Of a stretch of DNA of 64,000 nt, positions 1 to 8,053 are shown piece after piece. Numbering within the stretch: the stretch's first letter is position 1; each line of letters starts with the position of its first letter. A model generated the notes under the pieces. That model made no database searches. It saw nothing but the letters and a program-made list of their open reading frames with translations, and was not told the origin of the DNA. The stretch is from Pirellulales bacterium (GTDB lineage Bacteria > Planctomycetota > Planctomycetia > Pirellulales > JAEUIK01), in assembly GCA_019694455.1 (NCBI GenBank), contig JAIBBY010000012.1, positions 37,780 to 101,779 of the forward strand, written 5' to 3'. The translations under genes and the position numbers were made by a program.

Positions 1-2
1 TG

Positions 3-497
3 GCCACCGCCACACTCTTGGTGCTCAGCGGTCGGCCGCTGCAAATGACCAGCGTCATGGTGTTCAGCATCTGTCTGGGCATCGCGGTCGACGACACCAT
101 CCACTTCCTCAATCGCTTTCAGCGTGAGATGGAGATCGACGGCGACGTGCGCGCCGCGATGAAGCGCGCCTTTCGCGCGGTCGGTTCGGCAGTGATTACG
201 ACGACGGTGGTGCTGCTGGTCGGGTTCGGCAGCGTGCTCACCAGCCAGATGCCCCCCAGCTTTCTGTTTGCCTGGCTGTCGTGCGTGGCGTATGCCACCG
301 CGATCATCGGCGATCTGGTGCTGTTGCCGGCGCTACTGGTTTGCTTTTATCCCGCAGGCAAGCCCAGCGAGCGCCGCTGGCGCCGCGTTAGCGACCACCC
401 GCCGGAGCGAGCGCCGGCTCATAGTCGCGCAGCCACAGCCGCCAGCGCCGCACCGCTCCTTGCCGCAAATTCGGCGAGTCTTGCGGACGATAACTAA
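3..497 (+). CDS. RND/MMPL-superfamily exporter, C-terminal part (5' end outside window)
   Basis: This is the C-terminal end of a proton-driven membrane exporter; the frame is already open at the left edge, so the start lies outside. About 164 residues are visible. They include GIAVDDTIHFLNRFQRE, which resembles the acidic loop after a transmembrane helix in RND/MMPL proteins (the helix-borne acidic pair relays protons in that family). A basic amphipathic stretch and two more hydrophobic helices follow, ending near LLPALLVCFYP. The last ~36 residues are Ala/Ser/Arg-rich and not hydrophobic. They are encoded across the 3' end of the convergent minus-strand gene, a 110-base overlap, so this tail may be a secondary extension. 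The exported substrate cannot be judged from this fragment. Confidence 0.75.
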   Translation, partial: ATATLLVLSGRPLQMTSVMVFSICLGIAVDDTIHFLNRFQREMEIDGDVRAAMKRAFRAVGSAVITTTVVLLVGFGSVLTSQMPPSFLFAWLSCVAYATAIIGDLVLLPALLVCFYPAGKPSERRWRRVSDHPPERAPAHSRAATAASAAPLLAANSASLADDN

Positions 498-2511
498 AGT
501 CCTTGCCCGTGATCCGCTCCAAGTTCCAGATCGCCAGCACCCGCAAGTCCAGATCGGTGCTGTCGAGGTCGGCCACGAGTGTGGCCGCTTCGCCGCCGCG
601 CAATTGAGCTTCGGTGTAGCCCGACAGCATTCTGAATATTTCCGCCGCCTGATTTGGCCGCCGCTTGACCAGCGCCGCGCGCAACTTGGCCGCCGTCTCT
701 GGTCCGCGCGCCAGCGCCTGGTGCAACTGGTCGACATGCTCGTCCCACGAACTGCGCTGCAGCGCCTCGCCAAGCGCATCGATCATTGGCTCGAAATTGC
801 CCAGGTACGCTAGCCCCTGAACGGCCAGCGCCTTTACCTCGTTGCGCCGATTTTGCGCCAGTTCCAACAGCGTCAGCCGCGCCGAGCGATCGGGCGTGAT
901 TGTCGCCGCCAGCACGTCGGCGCCACGGCGATCGACCTCGCTCGTGTCGTCGGTCAATAACCAGGTCGGCAGATCGGCGTCGGCGATGCTTTGGGCCGGC
1001 TCCTCGCTTGCGAGCGAGCGCCGCGCCGGCGCCGCCATCGTTTCGGCAGCGGCGGCGCCGTCGGTTTGCCAATTCACCGTCCCTTTGCCCACATACAGTA
1101 TGGCAAACCGCGTTGGGGTTTCTTGCATCGGATCAGTGCCGTCCAACAGTTCTGGACGCGTCTCGATGCCGGCGACCGACGACGCGTCGTTGAGCGTCAG
1201 CACCCCAGAAATATCTCCCATGTGCAGCTTGATCTTGGCGTCGGGCGTGCCCGAGTTCATCAGGACCAGCCGACCATACTCGATCTGCAACACCGGGCCG
1301 CTGTCGGCGTCGATTGGCTCAAACGTGATCGCTGTTCCGCCCAACACCTGCGCGGTGATGCTTGAGTTCAGCGAGATGGTGCCGCGAAAACCCGGCAAGC
1401 AAACGATCCGTTCCCCGGCGGTCAGCGGCTCGTGCTGCGGCAGCCGCAGCCATTCGTCGGGCGCTTCGAATCGCAACAGCACCTGCTGCCCTTCGGATAC
1501 GAAGCGCCCCACCTGCGACGATTGATCGGCTGGCGCCGCCGGCTCGGCGGCTGGCGCATCTGCATTCGTAGCGGCCTTGGTCGCGGTATCCGCCGCAACT
1601 GGCGCGCCGGCCACCTTGTCCATGCCGGGCTCGGTCGCGGGCGCCGCACCATCCGCCGGAGTCGGCGCAACTGCATCCGGCATGGGCTCGGCCTTGGCCG
1701 GCACTTTGGCGGTATCGGTTTTGGCGGGCATGTCGGCCGCCTTGGTTTCATTGGACGCTATTTCACTGGGCGACGTTTTGCTCGGCGCCGTTTCGCTTGG
1801 GGTATTGTCCGGCGCCGCAGCTTCTTCCGCATGCGGCGCCGCATCGGCCTGCTCACCCGGGGCCACTGGCGCGGCTTGCTCCGCTGCCGGCGCCTTTGCC
1901 GCAGGCGCGTCGGCCGGCGCCTGAGCGATCTGCTCTTGGGGGCGTAAGAACACGAACATGCCTATTGCCAGCAGCAACAGCGCCGCAATCGCCGCCGCCC
2001 AGCGCTGCCAACCGCCGCGCCGATCAGGTTCGCGCAAGTAGTCGGGCACAGTCGGTCGACGTCGTTCGCGCCGCTTGGGAGGCGCTGTCGGCGGCGACAA
2101 TAGCGCAGCCGGCGTGGCCGCCCCTTCCTCGCGAGCCACGGCGTACATCCGTTGGCGGCTGGCGGGGTCCACCTCAGCCGGACCGCTCAGCACCAGCGCC
2201 AAGATTTGGTGGCAAGCCGCCACCTCGGCCAGGTGCATGTCGGATTCCAGACACACGCGCTCAAACTCCGGCACCATTTCGGCGGGCATCGTATTGTCCA
2301 GATACTCCGCCACCGTGTTCGCGTCGCCCCCCATTCCCTTGGCGGTGATGCCCGGCACGCCCAGCCGCAACCGGCGCATCACATCGCGAATGCGATCGAC
2401 GATGCCGGAGGCCAGATCGCTCTCTTCGATCTTGTGCTCCAACTGTTGCGAGTCGGTCGGCTCCAGCAGGTCGTCTAGATAAGCCAAGAGCGTGCGTAGT
2501 GTAAGTCGCAT
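388..2511 (-). CDS. Anti-sigma/FecR-like single-pass membrane protein
   Basis: A 707-residue protein of a layout common in Planctomycetota. Residues ~1-130 are a soluble helical region with two similar short segments around 'YLDDLLEPTDSQQLE' and 'YLDNTMPAEMVPEFE', like the N-terminal domain of planctomycete anti-sigma-type proteins, but without the Cys-His zinc set of a canonical zf-HC2 domain. A basic patch and one hydrophobic helix at ~170-190 follow, then an Ala/Pro/Glu-rich linker to ~330, and a C-terminal domain whose first part (GERIVCLPGFRGTISLNSS) looks like a FecR-type beta domain. The likely topology is cytoplasmic N-terminus and exported C-terminus. A role in sigma-factor control or envelope sensing is inferred; no ECF sigma gene is visible next to it. 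The coding ends inside the tail of the converging exporter gene. Confidence 0.6.
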   Translation of the reverse strand: MRLTLRTLLAYLDDLLEPTDSQQLEHKIEESDLASGIVDRIRDVMRRLRLGVPGITAKGMGGDANTVAEYLDNTMPAEMVPEFERVCLESDMHLAEVAACHQILALVLSGPAEVDPASRQRMYAVAREEGAATPAALLSPPTAPPKRRERRRPTVPDYLREPDRRGGWQRWAAAIAALLLLAIGMFVFLRPQEQIAQAPADAPAAKAPAAEQAAPVAPGEQADAAPHAEEAAAPDNTPSETAPSKTSPSEIASNETKAADMPAKTDTAKVPAKAEPMPDAVAPTPADGAAPATEPGMDKVAGAPVAADTATKAATNADAPAAEPAAPADQSSQVGRFVSEGQQVLLRFEAPDEWLRLPQHEPLTAGERIVCLPGFRGTISLNSSITAQVLGGTAITFEPIDADSGPVLQIEYGRLVLMNSGTPDAKIKLHMGDISGVLTLNDASSVAGIETRPELLDGTDPMQETPTRFAILYVGKGTVNWQTDGAAAAETMAAPARRSLASEEPAQSIADADLPTWLLTDDTSEVDRRGADVLAATITPDRSARLTLLELAQNRRNEVKALAVQGLAYLGNFEPMIDALGEALQRSSWDEHVDQLHQALARGPETAAKLRAALVKRRPNQAAEIFRMLSGYTEAQLRGGEAATLVADLDSTDLDLRVLAIWNLERITGKDFSYRPQDSPNLRQGAVRRWRLWLRDYEPALAPAGGR

Positions 2512-2730
2512 TCGCCGGAACCTTCAGGCAGAGAATCGAGAACCATTGCCGCCACCATGAATAGTGCCGAGGCGGACCCGACTTCGTGCATCGTGGAGAA
2601 AAAAAATGGCGATGACTGTCGCTAAGCCTTGCCCGCAAAGCCTTTGCCGCCAGGGTTCCCCCTTGCGAGCCAACCGGTCGGCGACCATAACAGGGCGGTT
2701 CGCGGCGCCGATTCGACTGGGAGCTCTGAA

Positions 2731-3546
2731 TTGCCGGCCAAAGCCCAAACCTGGTGGACCATACTGCGCATTTGCCTCGAAGAGCGGCTAGTCTACCGAG
2801 GCGATTTCGCCCTCGGCACGCTCGTTCGCTTTCTCCCCTTTGTCACGCAAATCTTTCTCTGGGCGGCCATCTTCGCCGCCAATGGCGATCAGAACATCGC
2901 CGGCTACAGCTACCGCGAGTTTGTCGCCTACTACTTGCTGACCATCGTTTCGCGCGCTTTTTCCAGCATGCCCGGGCTGTCGGCGGGCATCGCGCTGGAG
3001 ATTCGCGACGGCAGCATCAAGAAATTTTTGATTCAGCCGATCGACATGATCGGCTTTTTGCTGGTCAAACGGATCGCCCACAAGCTGGTCTATTATCTGG
3101 TGGCGGCCGGGCCGTTCGCCTTGGTCTTCTATCTATGCCGAGGCTACTTCAATGGCTGGCCACCGCCGCACATTCTGGCGGCCTACTTCGCCTCGCTGGC
3201 CATGTCGTTCCTATTGGGCTTCTTTCTCGAAGCGACCATCGGCATGATCGGTTTCTGGATTCTGGAAATCAGCTCGCTGCTCTTCGTCTACATGCTGTTC
3301 AACTTCTTCTTCTCCGGGCACATGTTTCCCATCGACATGCTCCCCGGCCGCTTTGGCGACGTGGTGCAGTTGATGCCGTTTCAATACCTGGCCTATTTCC
3401 CGGCGGCGGTCTTTCTCGGCAAGATCGAGGGTCGTGACCTGATGCTTGGTCTGTGGACGCAGGCGGCCTGGGTCTTCACCTTCATTGTCGCTTGCCGCGT
3501 TTCGTTTGCGCTGGGACTGAAGCGCTACAGCGCCTACGGAGGTTGA
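2731..3546 (+). CDS. ABC-2 family transporter permease (first of pair)
   Basis: Integral membrane permease of the ABC-2 family (COG4587/DUF990-like). About six hydrophobic segments start after the N-terminal 'WWTILRICLEERLVYRGDF', which is the usual elbow region before helix 1, and 'IRDGSIKKFLIQPID' is the cytoplasmic loop typical of this family. The frame opens upstream at a TTG at 2629, but family-like sequence begins near 2731, where another TTG has GGAG seven bases upstream; that start gives 271 residues. Three bases separate it from the second permease, so the two probably form a heterodimer. No ATP-binding subunit is adjacent in this window, so the ATPase must be encoded elsewhere. The substrate is unknown. 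Confidence 0.8.
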   Translation: MPAKAQTWWTILRICLEERLVYRGDFALGTLVRFLPFVTQIFLWAAIFAANGDQNIAGYSYREFVAYYLLTIVSRAFSSMPGLSAGIALEIRDGSIKKFLIQPIDMIGFLLVKRIAHKLVYYLVAAGPFALVFYLCRGYFNGWPPPHILAAYFASLAMSFLLGFFLEATIGMIGFWILEISSLLFVYMLFNFFFSGHMFPIDMLPGRFGDVVQLMPFQYLAYFPAAVFLGKIEGRDLMLGLWTQAAWVFTFIVACRVSFALGLKRYSAYGG

Positions 3547-3549
3547 GCG

Positions 3550-4377
3550 GTGCGGCAGTTCGAGCGCTACCTGCGGGTCTTTCTCACCTTCGCGCGCAAT
3601 AGTTTGGTTCGCGACATGACGTTTCGCGCCAACTTTGTGATCGACTGCGTCTCGTCGCTGACCTGGATGTTCATGAACCTGGGCTTTTACCTGCTCATCT
3701 TTGAGTACACCGATTCCATCGGCGCCGGGACCGGCTGGAGCAAGTTTCAGTTCTTCATTTTTCTCTCCACCACGCTGTTCATCTTCAGCCTGGTGCAAGC
3801 CTTCTTCATGCCCAACGCCAACGAGTTTGGCGAGTTGATCCGCACCGGCAATCTCGATTTCGCGTTGCTCAAGCCGATCGACACGCAGTTTTTGGTGTCG
3901 CTGCGCCGCATCGAATGGTCGAGCCTGTCGAACTTTGTGTTCGCGCTGGTGCTGTTGTTCTATTCGCTGTGGCGGATCGAGTATCGCCCCGGCCTGGTCG
4001 AGTGCCTGTTGTATCCGTTCTATTTGCTCTGCGGCGTGGTGGTGATGTACTCGCTGATGATGCCGCTGGCGGCTTGCGCCGTGTGGCTGGGGCGCAACGA
4101 GAGCCTGTACGACTATTGGTTTTACGTCACCAATTTTTCCCGCTACCCGATGGAAATCTATCGCGGGCCGCTGGGGACGCCGATCCGCCTGATCTTCACC
4201 TTTGTGATCCCGATTCTCTTGGTGGTCAACGTGCCGGCGCGGATGCTGGCCCGTCCGCTCCACGCCGACGAATGGCGTCTGGCCGCGCTGACGCTGGTCG
4301 TCACCGCGGCGAGTTTTCTGGTCTGCCGCTGGATCTTCAACCGCGCGCTGGTCAGCTATCGCAGCGCCAGCAGTTAG
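3550..4377 (+). CDS. ABC-2 family transporter permease (second of pair)
   Basis: 275-residue permease of the COG3694/DUF990-like family, partner of the gene that ends three bases upstream. It shows the same elbow region (ERYLRVFLTFARNSLVRDMTF), six hydrophobic stretches and the loop 'ELIRTGNLDFALLKPID', equivalent to the IRDGSIKKFLIQPID loop of its partner. It starts with GTG. Pairs of this kind form the membrane half of an ABC exporter and need a separate ATPase, which is not in this window. A small membrane protein and a methyltransferase follow on the same strand with short gaps, so the run 2731-5636 may be one transcript. Confidence 0.8.
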   Translation: MRQFERYLRVFLTFARNSLVRDMTFRANFVIDCVSSLTWMFMNLGFYLLIFEYTDSIGAGTGWSKFQFFIFLSTTLFIFSLVQAFFMPNANEFGELIRTGNLDFALLKPIDTQFLVSLRRIEWSSLSNFVFALVLLFYSLWRIEYRPGLVECLLYPFYLLCGVVVMYSLMMPLAACAVWLGRNESLYDYWFYVTNFSRYPMEIYRGPLGTPIRLIFTFVIPILLVVNVPARMLARPLHADEWRLAALTLVVTAASFLVCRWIFNRALVSYRSASS

Positions 4378-4422
4378 ACGCAGCGCCAGCAGTTGAGCGG
4401 CGCCCGCATTGGAGCGGCATTC

Positions 4423-4878
4423 ATGACCAACCTCCAAGAAAACCCCTTCGCCAGTCCGGCCCCGTTGGCGTCGCCGCGCGGACAGCATGCGGCCAGCGAA
4501 CCAGCCGATTGGAAGAAGATCGCTCGCCGCTGGGAGTTGTTGCGAATTCCCTACAACGTCTTGGTCTTTTTGGCGGGCATGTTTTGGATCGCGCTCAACC
4601 CCGATCAGCTCCGCTATTGGCCGGAGATCGTGATTTTCGGAATTGCCGCGAACCTTGCCTACTGCATCGGCCCTCTAGGCGAGATGTATGTCCATTGGTT
4701 TTGCGACACGTTCGATCGGCGGCTGCCCGCCTGGCTGACCATGTCGCTGCGCTCGCCATCGCTCACGTTCTTGCTGTTTTCGCTCGGCGCCGCGTTTTCG
4801 GTGGTGGTGACATTGGCTGCTGGTTATCTGACGAACGAGACAATTTTCATTCACGACACATACATTGTGAACCCATGA
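4423..4878 (+). CDS. Small membrane protein of unknown function
   Basis: A 151-residue protein that I do not recognise as a named family. The N-terminal ~35 residues are polar and begin with the 'NPFASP' motif often seen at the start of planctomycete membrane proteins. Three to four hydrophobic segments follow, with RIPYNVLVFLAGMFWIAL, EIVIFGIAANLAYCI and SLTFLLFSLGAAFSVVVTL being the clearest. ATG at 4423 is preferred over an in-frame TTG at 4393 because the extension is not conserved-looking. The stop overlaps the start of the downstream methyltransferase by four bases (ATGA), so translation is probably coupled. Confidence 0.65.
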   Translation: MTNLQENPFASPAPLASPRGQHAASEPADWKKIARRWELLRIPYNVLVFLAGMFWIALNPDQLRYWPEIVIFGIAANLAYCIGPLGEMYVHWFCDTFDRRLPAWLTMSLRSPSLTFLLFSLGAAFSVVVTLAAGYLTNETIFIHDTYIVNP

Positions 4879-5636
4879 ATTCAAAATCCTCCGTCGACGA
4901 GATTCGCCGCCGCTTCGACGCCGATGTCGATCGCTTTTCGAATCTCGACATTGGCCAGTCGGCGACGATCGATTCTCCCTTGGCGATGGACCTGGTGACC
5001 GAGGCGGCCGCAGCCGTCACCCCCAACGCCAAGGCGGTGCTCGACATTGGCTGCGGCGCCGGCAACTACACGCTCAAGCTGCTGCAACGACTGCCGGCGC
5101 TCGATGTGACTTTGGTCGATCTGAGCCAGCCGATGCTCGATCGCGCGGTCGAGCGAATCACGCCCACCACCAGCGGTCGCGTGCGGGCGACGCAAGGCGA
5201 TATTCGCCAAGTCGAACTGGCGCGCGAGTCGCTCGATATCGTGCTGGCCGCTTCGGTGTTGCATCACTTGCGTTCGGATGACGAGTGGCGGGCCGTGTTC
5301 GGCAAGATCTTCGCCGCGCTCGCCCCGGGCGGATCGTTCTGGGTCTTTGATCTCATCGAGAGCCAACTCCCCGCCGTGCAGGCCATGCAGTGGCGGCGCT
5401 ATGGAGAATATCTCGCGCGGCTTAAGGACGCGGCCTATCGCGACACGGTGTTTCAGTATGTCGAGGCGGAGGACACGCCGCGCAGCCTGCCGTTTCAGCT
5501 TGATTTGCTGCGCGGGGTGGGCTTTTCGCAGATTGAGGTGCTGCATCAAAACGGCCCCTTCGCCGCCTTCGGCGGAGTGAAGGCGAGTGGATCGGGAAGA
5601 AGACAACCGCCGAGGCACGGAGACGCAGAGGGGTGA
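4875..5636 (+). CDS. Class I SAM-dependent methyltransferase
   Basis: 253-residue methyltransferase with the Rossmann-fold SAM site: motif I is VLDIGCGAGNYTLKL at ~residues 56-70, motif II is the acidic VTLVDLSQPML, and a later ASVLHHL matches motif IV of small-molecule methyltransferases. The substrate is unknown. The open frame extends far upstream, but ATG 4875 sits in an ATGA overlap with the preceding membrane-protein gene and begins a sequence typical of the family, so it is the better start. The last ~18 residues (after FGGVKASG) are encoded by the first element of the repeat region that follows, so the native C-terminus and stop may have been replaced. Confidence 0.8.
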   Translation: MNSKSSVDEIRRRFDADVDRFSNLDIGQSATIDSPLAMDLVTEAAAAVTPNAKAVLDIGCGAGNYTLKLLQRLPALDVTLVDLSQPMLDRAVERITPTTSGRVRATQGDIRQVELARESLDIVLAASVLHHLRSDDEWRAVFGKIFAALAPGGSFWVFDLIESQLPAVQAMQWRRYGEYLARLKDAAYRDTVFQYVEAEDTPRSLPFQLDLLRGVGFSQIEVLHQNGPFAAFGGVKASGSGRRQPPRHGDAEG

Positions 5637-5640
5637 GGGT
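5605..5640 (+). repeat. Left-edge copy of the GC-rich repeat motif (degenerate)
   Basis: The stretch ccgccgaggcacggagacg (with cagagggg after it) is a degenerate copy of the 'ccgcagagacgccgagacgc' element found inside each unit of the tandem array to its right. It supplies the final codons and the TGA stop of the methyltransferase reading frame. Confidence 0.6.
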
Positions 5641-5690
5641 AGAAGGAAAAAACGCCAAGGCGCAAGGGAAAGAGGAGAGTAAGAAGAAAG

Positions 5691-6576
5691 CCCCCTCACC
5701 AGCGACCTGCGGCCGCTACCTCTCCCCCGACTGCGCTTCGCTTCGTGGGGGCGAGGTGAAGAGAAGAAAACCGCAGAGACGCCGAGACGCGGAGGGGCGG
5801 TAGTGGTTAGTGTCGAGTGGATAGGGGAGGAGGCGGGCTTGATTGGGGCACGCCGATCGGATCAGGTGAGCAGTGGAACAGGTGAGAGGCCCCCCCTCAC
5901 CAGCGACCTGCGGCCGCTACCTCTCCCCCTACTTCGCTTCGCTCCGTGGGGGCGAGGTGAAGAGAAGAAAACCGCAGAGACGCCGAGACGCGGAGGGGCG
6001 GTAGTGGTTAGTGTCGAGTGGATAGGGGAGGAGGCGGGCTTGATTGGGGCACGCCGGTCGGATCAGGCGAGCAGTAGAGCAGGTTAGAAGCCCCCCTCAC
6101 CAGCGACCTGCGGCCGCTACCTCTCCCCCTACTTCGCTTCGCTCCGTGGGGGCGAGGTGGGTGAGAAGAAAACCGCAGAGACGCCGAGACGCCGAGACGC
6201 GGAGGGGGAGGAGTGGTTAGTGGCGAGTGGATAGGGGAGGAGACGGGATTGATTGGTGACACGCCGGTCGGATCAGGCGAGCAGTAGAGCAGGTTAGAAG
6301 CCCCCCTCACCAGCGACCTGCGGCCGCTACCTCTCCCCCTACTTCGCTTCGCTCCGTGGGGGCGAGGTGAAGAGAAGAAAACCGCAGAGACGCCGAGACG
6401 CGGAGGGGGAGGAGTGGTTAGTGGCGAGTGGATAGGGGAGGAGACGGGATTGATTGGTGACACGCCGATCGGATCAGGTGAGCAGTGGAGCAGGTTAGAA
6501 GCCCCCCTCACCAGCGACCTGCGGCCGCTACCTCTCCCCCTACTTCGCTTCGCTGCGCGGGGGCGAGGTGGGTGAG
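5691..6576. repeat. Tandem array, five copies, period about 200-211 bases
   Basis: The header 'ctcaccagcgacctgcggcc' recurs at about 5695, 5896, 6096, 6306 and 6517, giving periods of 201, 200, 210 and 211 bases. Each full unit has three parts. First is a hairpin element: acctctccccc, a loop rich in cttcgcttcgct, then gggggcgaggt. Second is 'ccgcagagacgccgagacgc'. Third is a linker containing 'gtggttagtg', 'gataggggagga', 'gattgg' and 'cggatcagg'. Copies 3-4 differ by small insertions such as a duplicated 'cgccgagacg'. The fifth copy has only the hairpin element. No coding pattern is preserved between units. Confidence 0.92.
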
Positions 6577-6610
6577 AAGAAACAAATCTTCAATTATAGT
6601 TCTTTGCTCC

Positions 6611-6645
6611 CTCTCTCTGCTCTGCGTCTCCACGTCTCTGCGGTA
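6611..6645 (-). repeat. Right-edge inverted copy of the repeat motif
   Basis: On the minus strand this reads taccgcagagacgtggagac followed by gcagagcagag, a copy of the 'ccgcagagacgccgagacgc' element in the opposite orientation to those inside the array. The array is therefore bounded by a direct degenerate copy on the left and an inverted copy on the right. The rest of 6577-6725 is non-coding. Confidence 0.65.
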
Positions 6646-6725
6646 GACGAACTTTCTTCGGCGGCCACAGCCGCGCCTAAGGTCCCTAGCGTCTGCCCTC
6701 GAGTCTCACTTTCTGTTCATCTCAT

Positions 6726-7856
6726 TCAATCAAACAGCGGCAGTTGATCGCCAGTAAGTCGGGCGCGTCGAAACTTTGTTGTGTCAATCGCCGGCGTCAG
6801 CTTACCGTCGAGACCATGCTTCTTGGCGAACACGGCGAATTGTCGGCCAATCCCTTCGGCATAGGCGCCGCCCCCTTTCATGCGCTGCCCCCATTCAGAA
6901 CGGTAATACTCGCCGCCGCGCGTGGCCTGCACCAGCGATTCGATCCGCTCCTGCTTTTCCGGATAGTTGCGAACGAGCCAATCGCGAAACACCGGCTCGA
7001 CCGCCAGTGGCAATCGCAGCAGCACATAGCCCGCCGAGCGCGCACCGGCCTGGCTCGCCGCCGCCAAGATCGCAGGGGTTTCCAGATCGGTGAGGCCGGG
7101 GATGATCGGCGCGACCATCACGCGCACCGGCACGCCCGCCGCGGCAAGCTGAGCAATGGCGTCGAGCCGCGCCGCGGGCGAACTGGTTCGCGGTTCCATG
7201 GCGCGCGCCAAATTTGCGTCGAGCGTGGTGACGCTCATGTTGACATGCACCAGGCGCTCGCGGGCCAACTCGGTCAGCAGGTCGAGATCGCGCAGCAGCA
7301 GGGCATTTTTGGTGATGATGCCCACGGCCTGACGCGCTTGAGCGCAAACGGCCAGGCAGCCGCGCGTCAGCTCATACTGCCGCTCGGCCGGCTGATAACA
7401 ATCGGTGTTGCCGGAGAAGGCGATCAATTCCCCCTGCCAAGATTTTTTGGCCAGCGCCTCGCGCAACAAATCCGGCGCGCGATGTTTGACCATGATCTTC
7501 GATTCGAAGTCGAGCCCCGCGTCGAAGCCCAGATACTCGTGCGTGGGCCGGGCGTAACAATAGGCGCAGCCATGTTCGCAACCGCGGTACGGATTGACGC
7601 TGAACCGAAAGCCGACGTCCGGGCTGTTGTTCTCGCTGATGATCGACCGGGTTTGATCGGGCAAGAACTGAGTGGCTAACCGCGGCTGGGCGTCGGCGAG
7701 CGGGCGCCGGGTTTGGCGGTCGATTGCAGGCGGTTCGTCCGGTCGATAATCCGCGTCGGCAGCGGGCGCCTGTTCGAGCCGCACCCGTTCGTATCGATTG
7801 GGCGGTCGGCTTTGGGCGCCGCGACCTTTGATATTTTTTTTGGCGCCGTCAGCCAC
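6726..7856 (-). CDS. PA0069-family radical SAM protein
   Basis: 376-residue radical SAM enzyme. The iron-sulfur motif is C93-x3-C97-x2-C100 in 'RGCEHGCAYCYARPTHEY', with the conserved 'SENNSPDVGFRFSVNPYRG' just before it; this combination is characteristic of the PA0069/SplB-related family (COG1533). The barrel continues through 'LIAFSGNTDCYQPAE' and 'IITKNALLLRD'. Members are thought to bind a 4Fe-4S cluster and cleave SAM, but their substrate is not established. The N-terminal ~60 residues are basic and variable, as usual in the family. It is divergent from the secreted peptidase gene, with ~200 bases between them, and has no operon partner. Confidence 0.88.
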   Translation of the reverse strand: MADGAKKNIKGRGAQSRPPNRYERVRLEQAPAADADYRPDEPPAIDRQTRRPLADAQPRLATQFLPDQTRSIISENNSPDVGFRFSVNPYRGCEHGCAYCYARPTHEYLGFDAGLDFESKIMVKHRAPDLLREALAKKSWQGELIAFSGNTDCYQPAERQYELTRGCLAVCAQARQAVGIITKNALLLRDLDLLTELARERLVHVNMSVTTLDANLARAMEPRTSSPAARLDAIAQLAAAGVPVRVMVAPIIPGLTDLETPAILAAASQAGARSAGYVLLRLPLAVEPVFRDWLVRNYPEKQERIESLVQATRGGEYYRSEWGQRMKGGGAYAEGIGRQFAVFAKKHGLDGKLTPAIDTTKFRRARLTGDQLPLFD

Positions 7857-8053
7857 GGCGTCACCCGAAGCGTTGCTGTCATTAAAGGGGACCGCGCGTC
7901 ATGCCTTGCCATTCTACCGCTTGCGGCCGCCACATTTTGCCTTCGCCGCTGGGGTAAAAGTTTGACCGCCCACCTTCAGGCAGGTAGTTTTCAACTAGCA
8001 GCTCGCCCCTCGGTTCGCCCATCCCCCCTCTCCCACCCGACATGGAGGCGTTC

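Noticed and set aside
3211..4488. Long minus-strand frame (425 codons) opposite the second permease
   Set aside because: It is antisense to clear membrane-protein coding, rich in His/Gln/Arg as expected for a shadow of GC-rich genes.
3915..4874. Upstream extension of the methyltransferase frame
   Set aside because: It overlaps the second permease and the small membrane protein in another frame; the ATGA overlap and family start both favour 4875.
5803..6087. Open frame of 94 codons on the plus strand in the repeat array
   Set aside because: It is built from two copies of the same unit and has no codon pattern of its own.
6008..6511. Open frame of 167 codons on the minus strand in the repeat array
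   Set aside because: It is an internally repetitive reading through units of the tandem repeat; no start or ribosome site, and the repeats differ in length by amounts that are not multiples of three.
5691..6576. Possible CRISPR array
   Set aside because: Units are ~200 bases and nearly identical along their whole length; there are no unique spacers and no cas genes.
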